From the NCBI GenBank assembly GCA_046728055.1, contig JBKPDU010000028.1:1-16940 (forward strand): a stretch of 16,940 bases of DNA, written 5' to 3'. Of the stretch, positions 1 through 6,362 are shown in pieces (position 1 is the first letter of the stretch; each line of letters begins with the position of its first letter). The position numbers and the translations under genes were made by a program. Under the pieces are notes generated by a model, which was given only the letters and a program-made list of their open reading frames with translations, was not told the DNA's origin and searched no databases. The stretch is from AC-69 sp046728055 (GTDB taxonomy: Bacteria > Actinomycetota > UBA4738 > HRBIN12).

Positions 1-70
1 GTCGCTGATCCAATTGAGGACGATGCCGCGTGCACCGATGATCGCGAAGTGCTGCAGGCGACCATGAAGG

Positions 71-101
71 GGAGGAGCTCGCCCGTTCGGCGAGCTCCTC
101 C
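71..101. terminator. Strong hairpin, probable bidirectional terminator
   Basis: Perfect 13-bp inverted repeat: GGAGGAGCTCGCC at 71-83 and its complement at 89-101, with a five-base loop CGTTC. It lies 33 bases beyond the stop of the minus-strand gene ending at 134. There is no T-tract, which is common for terminators in GC-rich actinobacteria. The first 67 bases may be the end of a neighbouring gene (one plus frame stops at TGA 65-67), but too little is visible to assign a frame. Confidence 0.6.
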
Positions 102-133
102 CGTGAAGCGGCCCGGAGCTCAGACCGCTCGCT

Positions 134-721
134 CTAGCTCGAGGCCCCCGCGTACTCGGGGGTGCTGACCCGGCGCTCCACGGACTTGGCCTGCGCCCTG
201 CCCGCGTGCCAGAACCCTAGGATCGAGAAGATCCCGAGGATCAGTCCGGCAATCACCATCGCGAACCCCGCCCACAGGGCGATCGTCGCCACGGTCCACC
301 ATCCGTACGCGTTCAGCAGCATCGCCCGCAGCGACTCGCCCTTGAACAGGGTGTCCGCCTTTGCCTGCAGCTCCGCTGCCACGTCCGGGTCGAGTCCCTC
401 CGCACGTGCGGCGGCGCTCGTCTCCGAGTACGTCGCTCCCTCGTTGACGCCCTCGAGGTGCCCGCCGATGTAGCGCGCGAACCCCTCGGCCTCGACGCCC
501 GTGTCGACCTTGGCGCCGGCGAACTCACCGACCGCGGCCCGCTCCTCGGGGGTCATCGCGTCGGCCGGCGGGAACGCGATGTGCTGCGGCACCAACCGGT
601 CCCGCACGTTGTCCCGCCCGAAGTCGCCCCCGTAGATCGCCATCGTGCCGAGCACGATGAGCACGGCCGCGACCACGGCGCCTGCGGCGCTCACGATCCT
701 GTCCCAGCTGCTCCTGTCCAT
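134..721 (-). CDS. Membrane protein of unknown function with two transmembrane helices
   Basis: The protein is 195 aa. I chose the ATG at 721 because AAGGAGAGGG lies just upstream; the frame stays open to 772 without a better start. Residues about 9-31 form a first membrane helix. A polar, acidic, alanine-rich domain of about 110 residues follows, containing a PPADAMTPEER segment, and a second long helix lies at about 141-170 with an aromatic start (YGWWTV). A short basic tail ends the protein. By the positive-inside rule the middle domain is probably extracytoplasmic. I do not recognise the family. It diverges from the kinase gene at 898, with 176 bases between them holding the regulatory signals of both, so a shared control is possible but unproven. 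Confidence 0.75.
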   Translation of the reverse strand: MDRSSWDRIVSAAGAVVAAVLIVLGTMAIYGGDFGRDNVRDRLVPQHIAFPPADAMTPEERAAVGEFAGAKVDTGVEAEGFARYIGGHLEGVNEGATYSETSAAARAEGLDPDVAAELQAKADTLFKGESLRAMLLNAYGWWTVATIALWAGFAMVIAGLILGIFSILGFWHAGRAQAKSVERRVSTPEYAGASS

Positions 722-796
722 GTCCCTCTCCTTCGCTCCTGGGGCCCTGCTCCATGGGCCCGTTGTGCACATCGTCGGCCAGCGACCAATGCGCGC

Positions 797-871
797 CTCG
801 GGCCGAAGGACCCGAGTTCACCTGGGACCTCCCGGGACCGGGCGGAAGCCCGAAGGCGGGCCGGAACCCGC
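797..871. other. Three successive small hairpins in the divergent intergenic region
   Basis: Stems seen: CTCGGG/CCCGAG (797-802 with 811-816), CGGGC/GCCCG with a GGAA tetraloop (839-843 with 848-852), and GCGGG/CCCGC (856-860 with 867-871). They lie between the two divergent starts. They would be in the leader of the minus gene or upstream of the kinase promoter. Short GC stems arise easily in such DNA, so function is uncertain. Confidence 0.3.
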
Positions 872-884
872 AAGCAGCTTCGGC

Positions 885-897
885 TACGCTCGACCCC
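885..897 (+). promoter_or_regulatory. -10 box for a leaderless kinase transcript
   Basis: TACGCT at 885-890 fits TAnnnT and ends seven bases before the ATG at 898, so the transcript would begin at or next to the start codon. No Shine-Dalgarno sequence precedes that ATG, which supports leaderless translation. No convincing -35 element is visible. Confidence 0.5.
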
Positions 898-2043
898 ATG
901 TCCGGCAGGGACGCCCCCGGCGACGGGGATCGCCGCCTGATCGAGGCCGGGATGGCCCTCGCCTCGGAGCTCTCGCTCGACGCGGTGCTCCAGCGGATCG
1001 TCGAGCTCGCGGTGGACCTCACGGGCGCGCGCTACGGAGCGCTCGGCGTGCTGACGCCGGACGGCCGATCGATCGAGGACTTCATCACCGTCGGGATCAC
1101 GCCCGAGGAGCGAGCGGCCCTCGGGAACCCGCCGGTCGGCCACGGCCTGCTCGGCGCCCTGACCCGTGAGCCCCACCCCATCCGGATCCCGAATATCGCC
1201 GCCGACCCCCGCTCGGTGGGGTTCCCGCCGAACCACCCCCCGATGACGTCGCTGCTCGGGGCTCGGATCATCGGTCGAGGGACCGTGTTCGGGAACATCT
1301 ACCTCACCAACAAGCAGGGCGCAGAGATGTTCGACGAGGAGGACGAACGTGTCCTCGTGGTCCTCGCGACCCAGGCGGCGATCGCCGTCGAGAACGCGCG
1401 CCTCTACGACGAGACCGAACGCAGGGGCCGGGAGCTCCAGCGGCTCCAGATGTTCGAGGAGCGGGAGCGGATCGCGAAGGAGCTCCACGACGGCGTCATC
1501 CAGTCGCTGTTCGCGGTCGGGATGAATCTGCAGGGCGTCGCGACGTCCTCGGCCGACCCCGAGACCGCTCGCCGCCTCGAAGCGGCGGTCGAGGACGTCG
1601 ATGTCGCGATCCGGGATCTCCGCAACTACATCTTCGGTCTCCGCCCGGGGATCCTGGCCGACCGACAGCTCGACCAGGCGCTCAAGGAGCTGACCAGCGA
1701 GTTCGGTGCACGCTCGGGCGTCGTTACGGTCGTCGAGGTCGATGGCGACGCTGCATCCGAGCTCGCCTCCCGCGCCGGGGACGTGGCCCAGCTCGCGCGC
1801 GAGGCGCTCTCGAACGTGAGCCGGCACGCCGAGGCGACCACGTGCCGGGTCTCGCTGCGGCCAGGAGCCGAGGGCATCGTCCTGGAGATCGACGACGATG
1901 GACGTGGATTCGACGTCGGCACGACGACCCCGGGGATGGGGCTCCGCAATCTCCGGGAACGAGCCGAGTTGATCGGCGGCAAGCTCGAGATCCAGAGCAC
2001 GCCGGGTGACGGGACGACCGTCCGGGCTTCATTCCCGTACTGA
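898..2043 (+). CDS. GAF-domain sensor histidine kinase, DevS/NarX type
   Basis: Soluble 381-aa sensor kinase with no membrane helix. A single GAF domain spans about residues 14-165. It contains the DevS-like stretch DPRSVGFPPNHPPM (103-116), in which H113 is a candidate ligand or cofactor contact. A HisKA_3 dimerisation helix follows, with the phospho-acceptor H197 in AKELHDGVIQ. The HATPase domain shows the N-box (N306 in LAREALSNVSRHA), the G1 box DDDGRGFD (332-339) and the G2 region GMGLRNLRERA. DevS itself has two GAF domains; this protein has one. The ATG at 898 follows a -10 box directly. The response regulator starts 45 bases after its stop and is its likely partner. The signal (oxygen, NO, redox or other) cannot be read from the sequence. 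Confidence 0.93.
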   Translation: MSGRDAPGDGDRRLIEAGMALASELSLDAVLQRIVELAVDLTGARYGALGVLTPDGRSIEDFITVGITPEERAALGNPPVGHGLLGALTREPHPIRIPNIAADPRSVGFPPNHPPMTSLLGARIIGRGTVFGNIYLTNKQGAEMFDEEDERVLVVLATQAAIAVENARLYDETERRGRELQRLQMFEERERIAKELHDGVIQSLFAVGMNLQGVATSSADPETARRLEAAVEDVDVAIRDLRNYIFGLRPGILADRQLDQALKELTSEFGARSGVVTVVEVDGDAASELASRAGDVAQLAREALSNVSRHAEATTCRVSLRPGAEGIVLEIDDDGRGFDVGTTTPGMGLRNLRERAELIGGKLEIQSTPGDGTTVRASFPY

Positions 2044-2076
2044 GCCCCAGCCGATCCTCGACCGCGACGTTCGGGC

Positions 2077-2088
2077 TAGCATCGTTGG
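2077..2088 (+). promoter_or_regulatory. -10 box for a leaderless response-regulator transcript
   Basis: TAGCAT at 2077-2082 fits TAnnnT and lies six bases before the ATGATG at 2089-2094. There is no Shine-Dalgarno sequence. The regulator therefore probably has its own leaderless promoter besides any read-through from the kinase gene. Confidence 0.5.
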
Positions 2089-2766
2089 ATGATGGCCGAG
2101 CCAAAGCGTCCTCCGCTCCGGGTCATGCTCGTGGACGATCACGAGGTCGTGCGGGATGGGATCCGAGCGATGCTCGCATCGGAGGACGACATCCACGTGA
2201 CGGCGGAGGCCGGCACCGTCCGGGAGGCGATCGATGAGGCCGACCGGGCGAGGCCCGATGTCGTCGTGATGGACGTCCGCCTTGCCGATGGGAGCGGCAT
2301 CGAGGCGACCCGGGAGATCCGCGCGAAGCATCCGGCGATCCGCGTGCTTATGCTCACCTCGTTCGCCGACGACGAAGCGCTGTTCGCCTCGATCATGGCC
2401 GGCGCCTCCGGCTACGTGCTCAAGCAGGTTCGCTCCGGCGAGCTCGTCCGTGCGATCCGCGCGGTCGGCGCCGGCGACAGCCTCCTGGATCCCGCCGTGA
2501 CGACCGCCGTCCTCGACCGGCTCCGCAAGGGGAAGCACCTGTTGCGCGACGAGAGGCTCGCCCGGTTGTCGCCGCAGGAGGAGCGAGTGCTCACGCTCAT
2601 CGCCGACGGCCGGACCAACAAGGAGGTCGGCGAAGAGCTCCACCTCGCCGAGAAGACCGTGAAGAACTACGTCTCGTCGATCCTGTCCAAGCTCGAGGTG
2701 GCACGGCGGGCGGAGGCCGCGGCGTACCTCGCCCGCCACACGACGCTACCCGGCTCGATCGAGTGA
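2089..2766 (+). CDS. NarL/DevR-family response regulator
   Basis: The protein is 225 aa. The receiver domain covers about residues 11-130 and has all switch residues: the acidic pair D16/D17 (LVDDHE), phospho-acceptor D62 (VVMDVRL), T90 and K112 (YVLK). A linker leads to a LuxR-type helix-turn-helix at about 160-215, with LSPQEERVLTLIADGRTNKE and EKTVKNYVSSILSKL. Length and layout match DevR/NarL. It follows the kinase at 898 and should be phosphorylated by it. The tandem boxes at 4161-4197 are candidate targets. Two adjacent ATG codons (2089, 2092) are possible starts; 2089 fits the -10 spacing slightly better. A decayed paralogue of its receiver domain lies at 3401-3619. Confidence 0.95.
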   Translation: MMAEPKRPPLRVMLVDDHEVVRDGIRAMLASEDDIHVTAEAGTVREAIDEADRARPDVVVMDVRLADGSGIEATREIRAKHPAIRVLMLTSFADDEALFASIMAGASGYVLKQVRSGELVRAIRAVGAGDSLLDPAVTTAVLDRLRKGKHLLRDERLARLSPQEERVLTLIADGRTNKEVGEELHLAEKTVKNYVSSILSKLEVARRAEAAAYLARHTTLPGSIE

Positions 2767-2792
2767 TCGGGGGTCCTCCCCTGCAGCCGATC
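2765..2792. terminator. Nested hairpin between convergent genes
   Basis: GATCGG (2765-2770) pairs with CCGATC (2787-2792), and inside it GGG-TCCT-CCC (2771-2780) can pair. The outer arms touch the stop codons of both convergent genes (TGA 2764-2766 and the flavodoxin stop at 2794-2792). It is a compact candidate bidirectional terminator without a T-run. Confidence 0.45.
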
Positions 2793-3318
2793 TACGCGGC
2801 GACCGCCGACCTCGCGTCGGCGCCCAGCTCACGACCCCACTCGAGGGCCCGGTCAGACTCACTCTCGGCGAGCGGGCCACCCGTGGTCTCGACGAAGAAG
2901 CTCCGTGCCTCGATGACGGAATAGCCCTTGCGCTCCAATCGGGCGGCGATCTTCTTCGCCGCGGACCCAGTGATCAGCATGGGTTTGTTGAACCGTGTGT
3001 CGAACACGGCTGCCCTAGCGGGGGCGACCGTCAATCGCTCGATCCACCCACGGAGGCTCTCGTGTCCGGTTGGACCGGTCCGTACCGTCGGTACGACCGT
3101 TCCCCGGCGATGGCCTCGTGCGCGTTCCGCCTCGCCATACCGTGGGCATGCGTCGGTCCGCCCGCCACGAGCAGCGTCGCGTCCCTCACCTCGTCTGGAG
3201 ACAGGGCGTCGACGGTCCCGAGCTTCACCTCGCCCGCCTCCCTCAGCCCGGCAGCGATCGCCTGCGCGATCGTTTCCGTGTTGCCGAACATCGACTCGTA
3301 GACGACGACGGACTTCAT
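2792..3318 (-). pseudogene. Flavodoxin domain protein with one frameshift
   Basis: The start is ATG 3318, preceded by a perfect AAGGAGGT six bases upstream. The first frame reads MKSVVVYESMFGNTETIA, the FMN-phosphate loop of flavodoxins, and continues through VAGGPTHAHGM to about 3105. From about 3095 the flavodoxin continues in another minus frame (HESLRGWIERL, AAVFDTRFNKP, TGSAAKKIAARLERKGYSV) to the stop at 2792. One base has to be added to rejoin the frames, giving about 175 aa, the usual length for this actinobacterial single-domain type. The break coincides with an imperfect hairpin (3076-3099) and is next to a C4 run. It is either a recent lesion or a base-call error; the rest looks well conserved. 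The family carries electrons via FMN. Confidence 0.8.
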
Positions 3319-3380
3319 CTCGCACCTCCTTCGGGTCAAGTTCCAGACCGATTTCACGACGCGATGCTCCCCGTCGCCAA

Positions 3381-3393
3381 GGCCAACGGTCCT
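3381..3393 (-). promoter_or_regulatory. Possible DevR-like box upstream of the flavodoxin
   Basis: On the minus strand this reads AGGACCGTTGGCC, 63-75 bases ahead of the flavodoxin ATG. It agrees at 11 of 13 positions with a GGGACnTTnGnCC pattern derived from the two boxes at 4161-4197. On its own it is weak. Confidence 0.3.
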
Positions 3394-3400
3394 CTCGGAT

Positions 3401-3619
3401 TCAGGCCGAGTGCCCCCAGGAGCGCTCGCCGATGCGAACATCCATCACGACGACATCGGGACGTGCCCGGTCGGCTTCGTGGATGGCCTCACGCCCCGAG
3501 CCGGGCCTCCGCGCTCACCAGCACATCCTCCGTGGCTTGGAGAAGCGCCTTCACGCCGCTTCGCACGACCTCGTGATCATCGACGAGCAGCACGCGCAGC
3601 GGTGGGGCTTCTCGGGCAC
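3401..3619 (-). pseudogene. Decayed DevR-like response-regulator receiver domain
   Basis: On the minus strand a GTG at 3619 lies seven bases after TAGGGT (3632-3627), the same leaderless layout as the intact regulator. VPEKPH is followed, one frame over, by LRVLLVDDHEVVRSGVKALL. A TGA then interrupts, and a third frame gives AIHEADRARPDVVVMDVRI. This closely parallels the regulator at 2089 (LRVMLVDDHEVVRDGIRAML and EADRARPDVVVMDVRL). After the phospho-aspartate motif the similarity ends: the rest of the receiver and the whole DNA-binding domain are gone, and the frame stops at 3403-3401. Two frameshifts plus a 3' deletion make this a true remnant rather than a single sequencing error. Confidence 0.8.
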
Positions 3620-3654
3620 GGGGCGCACCCTACCGCTCGAGGAATCGTGGCCGC

Positions 3655-4125
3655 TTAACCGATCGAGGGCACACGTGCGCGAACGCGCTCGCCGACCCGA
3701 TCCAGGAAGTCCTTGATCGTCGCTTCCGCAACGCGATGAAGCATCGTCCGGTCCAGCGCCCGCCCGAACGCCCCCAGCGGCGGTCGGTATCGGGCGCTGA
3801 TCGAGAGCTGCGTCCGCCGCGGGCCGAGTGCCGCGACCTCTAGGTCGGCGTCGAGCTGAGGGAACAACCGCTCTGGCCCGGTCGCCCGCCAGGTCATCGG
3901 GAGCATCGTCTTCGACGTGAGCCGGGTCGGCTCACCGAGGGCGATCTCGATCTTCTTGTCGATCCGACGCGTATCCAGACTGAAACCGACCTCGGCGAGC
4001 AGGGGATCGCCCCGGTTCTCGGCGGCTTCCAGCATCCCCGGGACCCAGGTTCCGGGATCGTCGAGCAGTGAGGCCTCAGCGTCCTTGAAGGCGACGAGAA
4101 GGCCGAGGTAGTAGCGGACGAACAT
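3655..4125 (-). CDS. SRPBCC-superfamily protein
   Basis: Intact 156-aa soluble protein. Visible segments are an N-terminal strand MFVRYYLGLLVAF, the central PMTWRATGPERLFPQLDADLEV, then RTQLSISARYRPPLGAFGRALD, and a C-terminal helix HRVAEATIKDFLDRVGERV. The alternating strands with a long final helix fit the START/SRPBCC (polyketide cyclase-like) fold, which binds hydrophobic ligands. No ligand can be named. The start ATG 4125 is chosen because the conserved part begins there; no clear Shine-Dalgarno is seen, and a start at 4167 is open in frame but would run into the operator region. It diverges from the receiver-like gene at 4234 across the tandem boxes, so both may belong to the regulon of the local DevR-like protein. 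Confidence 0.75.
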   Translation of the reverse strand: MFVRYYLGLLVAFKDAEASLLDDPGTWVPGMLEAAENRGDPLLAEVGFSLDTRRIDKKIEIALGEPTRLTSKTMLPMTWRATGPERLFPQLDADLEVAALGPRRTQLSISARYRPPLGAFGRALDRTMLHRVAEATIKDFLDRVGERVRARVPSIG

Positions 4126-4160
4126 GCGATCAGGGTGCGTGCTCCGGCGTGACGTCCCTA

Positions 4161-4197
4161 GGGACATTCGACCCGCCGAGAGAGGGACCTTCGACCG
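4161..4197. promoter_or_regulatory. Tandem DevR/DosR-like operator boxes
   Basis: GGGACATTCGACCC at 4161-4174 and GGGACCTTCGACCG at 4184-4197 are near-identical and in the same orientation, with a 23-base period (about two helical turns). A 12-base palindrome GTCCCTAGGGAC (4154-4165) overlaps the first copy. The GGGAC half-site followed by a C-rich half resembles DosR/DevR boxes of mycobacteria. They lie in the divergent region between two genes and only 1.4 kb from an intact DevR-like regulator. Confidence 0.55.
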
Positions 4198-4233
4198 GCG
4201 ACGGTGATGGCGCGGACGAGGATGCTGCCTGCC

Positions 4234-4668
4234 ATGGAGCGTTACACGCGGAACGTCTTGGTCGTGGAGCCGAATCCCATCGAACGCGAGCGGCTCGCTG
4301 CCGCCCTCGAGGGAGAAGGCTTCCAGGCCTTTCTGTGCTCCGGTCCCACCCAGCCCGATTACACGTGCCTGGGCGCCAGGGCCGGCACGTGTCCGCTTGC
4401 GAGCCAGGACGCCGTCGTCGTCCTGGACATGAGCCTCGACAGCGACGCGGTCATGTCGGGAACCCCCGCAGAGGACCTGCTCGGCCTCTACCTCGAGTCC
4501 GGACACCCGGTCGTTGCGCTCGACGGCGGCCACAGAGGGGACGAAACCGGTCGGCTCATCCGCCTCCGGCGCCATCCCGAGACGGATGCGCTGGTGACGG
4601 CCGTCTGGCAGCTGGCTTCGCCGAACGACACCCCGCCACGGGCGTCGGAGAAGGACGAGCGGCTCTGA
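4234..4668 (+). CDS. Receiver-like protein with a conserved-looking cysteine insert
   Basis: The protein is 144 aa from ATG 4234. In-frame starts also exist at 4204, 4207 and 4222; I prefer 4234 because the operator boxes end at 4197 and a promoter needs room, and GGACGAGG lies upstream. The N-terminal half has receiver-domain strand pattern (NVLVVEPNPIERERLAAAL, then AVVVLDMSLDSD with D65 in the acceptor position), but the paired acidic residues are reduced to E12. Between these strands is a short insert, DYTCLGARAGTCPL, giving cysteines C35, C45 and C53. No output domain follows. It could be a degenerate receiver that senses redox state or metal through thiols instead of phosphate, but this is inference. 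It precedes the broken ligase-like gene. Confidence 0.65.
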   Translation: MERYTRNVLVVEPNPIERERLAAALEGEGFQAFLCSGPTQPDYTCLGARAGTCPLASQDAVVVLDMSLDSDAVMSGTPAEDLLGLYLESGHPVVALDGGHRGDETGRLIRLRRHPETDALVTAVWQLASPNDTPPRASEKDERL

Positions 4669-4730
4669 AGGCGCACCGTCCCGGTTCTCTCGGCGCCCAG
4701 GACAACCGACCAAGGAGGTCTCGCCTATCC

Positions 4731-5899
4731 GTGCTCACGAAGGCGAACCTCATGGATCGTTGGGACGACGTCGTAACGGATCGCTCGCTCAAGCGCGATC
4801 GAGTGCTCAGATTAGTCGAAAGCCTCACCGAGCCAGCGCCGAACGACGGCGGCTACGCGTCGCAACGACGTCGGGTACGACTGGTCTCAAGGGTGCGTTC
4901 GTGTACGGCCCGGATGAGTGGCTCTGGGTTCTGGCGTCCTATGCCCGCGCCAATGACTGGGCGCCGATGATCCCGCGGGCTTGACTCATCGCCTCAGCCT
5001 GGCCGTCGTGAGCACGACGTGCCCTGGCACCAATCTGCCGTCGTCGGGGCCTCCCTGAAGGGGCCGCTCGTCCCCACGCTTCGGCTCGATGCCACCTCAC
5101 CGATGGACCAGATCGTCTCGGCGTTGAACGATTTTCGGCCGGGATCTCTCGTCGCCTACGCCGGGATGGCGAAGGCGCTCGCCCTCGAACGGATCGAGGG
5201 TCGGCTCCGGATCGCACGGCGAAGCGTGATGTGTGCCTCCGAGGTGCTGACGGCTGGTGCCCGTCGCGTGATCCGTCAGGCCTTCGGGACCGAGCCATAC
5301 GAGACGTACGCGGCCACCGAGACGGCGGGAATCGCCTCGGACTGTCGGCTGCGTCGACTCCACCTGTACGAGGACCTCGTCGTCACCGAGATCGTCGACG
5401 ACGATCACCTTCCGGTTCCCGACGGTACCTGCGGATCGAAGCTCTTCGTCACGGTCCTGTTCTCGCGAACCATCCCGCTGATCAGGTACGAGATCAGCGA
5501 CAGCGTCGCGGCGTCGGGCCCGCCGTGTGGATGCGGGCTGCCGTTCGGGACCATCGAGGGCGTTCGGGGGCGTCGGGAGGATGTGCTCTCCTTCGACGGC
5601 TCCACCGGGCCGGTCCGCGTCCAGCCAGGCGTCCTCTCCGATGCTATCGAAGGCGACGCCGGTGTTCGTGCATGGCAGGTCGTTCAGGAGAGTCGGCGAA
5701 GGATACGAGTCCGGATCGTTGCGTCGGCGGACTTCGATGATCGCGGGCTCGAAGACCGCCCCGCCTCCTTTCCTCACTGGTCGCAGCCGGCACCATCCTC
5801 CCGGAGGTCGTGATCGAACGAGCGGCGGACCTGCACCGGTCGCAGGTTGGGAAGACACCGCTGGTGCAGGCGGTGGGGGAGCCGATCGACCAACGCTAG
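4731..5899 (+). pseudogene. Phenylacetate-CoA-ligase-like adenylating enzyme, multiply frameshifted
   Basis: Five consecutive segments in changing frames assemble into one adenylate-forming enzyme. They are VLTKANLMDRWDDVVTDRSL (from 4731), then RVATTSGTTGLKGAFVYGPDEW (the ATP-binding SGTTG loop, to about 4980), then LTHRLSLAVVSTTCP, then PWHQSAVVG onward (5022 to about 5760), and last LVAAGTILPEVVIERAADLH to the TAG at 5897-5899. The long central segment holds YAATETAGIAS, LIRYEISDSV and GRREDVLSF, the A5, A7 and A8-like motifs. At least four frameshifts are needed. About 60 N-terminal residues expected in the PaaK-like family are also missing, although AAGGAGG (4712-4718) precedes the GTG at 4731. 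The intact family activates carboxylates as CoA thioesters via an acyl-AMP; this copy should be inactive. Confidence 0.8.
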
Positions 5900-5970
5900 G
5901 AGGCTCCTGCTCTCGCCCTCTTTCGGCCGACGCGGCATCGGCACGGATGCAGTGTGCCAACGCCTTCGTC

Positions 5971-6261
5971 CTACCTCGAGAGCAGCCGTCCCACCGCTCC
6001 CATCAGTTCCACGGCCTGATCCTCGGGATCGGTCGGCCCGCCGTGGCCACCGACCAGGCAGTGGCGAACGTGGCCGTCGAGCAGACCGAGGGCAACCTTG
6101 TCGAGCGCCGCGCGGGCCGCGTTGATCTGGGTCACGACGTCGATGCAGTAGCGGTCCTCCTCGACCATCTTGGCCACGCCCCGGACCTGGCCCTCGATCC
6201 GGGCCAACCGGTCGACGAGCTGGTCTTTCGTGGCCGTGTATCCGCGTGTCTGGGTCGCCAC
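5971..6261 (-). CDS. csoR: CsoR-family copper-sensing repressor
   Basis: The protein is 96 aa, all-helical, of the CsoR/RcnR/FrmR (DUF156) family: DQLVDRLARIEGQVRGV at the N-terminus, then DRYCIDVVTQINAARAAL and DGHVRHC. The Cu(I) ligand triad is complete: C39, H64 and C68, which separates CsoR from the nickel and formaldehyde sensors. The start is GTG 6261, with AGGAGG six bases upstream. The gene diverges from the copper ATPase at 6363. In the absence of copper, members of this family repress the exporter and themselves; Cu(I) binding releases the DNA. The palindromic site at 6292-6316 is the probable operator. Confidence 0.93.
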   Translation of the reverse strand: MATQTRGYTATKDQLVDRLARIEGQVRGVAKMVEEDRYCIDVVTQINAARAALDKVALGLLDGHVRHCLVGGHGGPTDPEDQAVELMGAVGRLLSR

Positions 6262-6283
6262 CGTGTCCTCCTAGGGTCTCGCG

Positions 6284-6318
6284 TTGACGATGATACCTCT
6301 CCGGGGTATAGGTATCAA
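6284..6318. promoter_or_regulatory. Overlapping divergent csoR/copA promoters with CsoR operator
   Basis: Rightward (copA): TTGACG 6284-6289, 17-base spacer, TATAGG 6307-6312. Leftward (csoR): TTGATA 6318-6313, 17-base spacer, TATCAT 6295-6290. The two promoters share the same 35 bases face to face. Between and over them lies the inverted repeat GATACCT (6292-6298) - 11 bases - AGGTATC (6310-6316), which overlaps a -10 box of both. The GGGGTAT core resembles known CsoR sites. One bound repressor would shut both genes. Confidence 0.75.
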
Positions 6319-6362
6319 GGACGACTCGACGAGAGGACCCGGGAACGAGGAGCTGAGGCGGC

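Noticed and set aside
1..67. Possible gene end in the first bases
   Set aside because: All frames are too short; a plus frame stops at 67 and a minus frame reads hydrophobic residues, but none can be chosen.
691..1827. Long minus-strand open frame opposite the kinase gene
   Set aside because: It is the complement of the intact kinase, with no family motif; GC-rich genes often leave the opposite strand open.
5898..5908. Short palindrome AGGAGGCTCCT after the ligase-like pseudogene
   Set aside because: The stem has no room for a loop, and there is no downstream T-tract; not a credible terminator.
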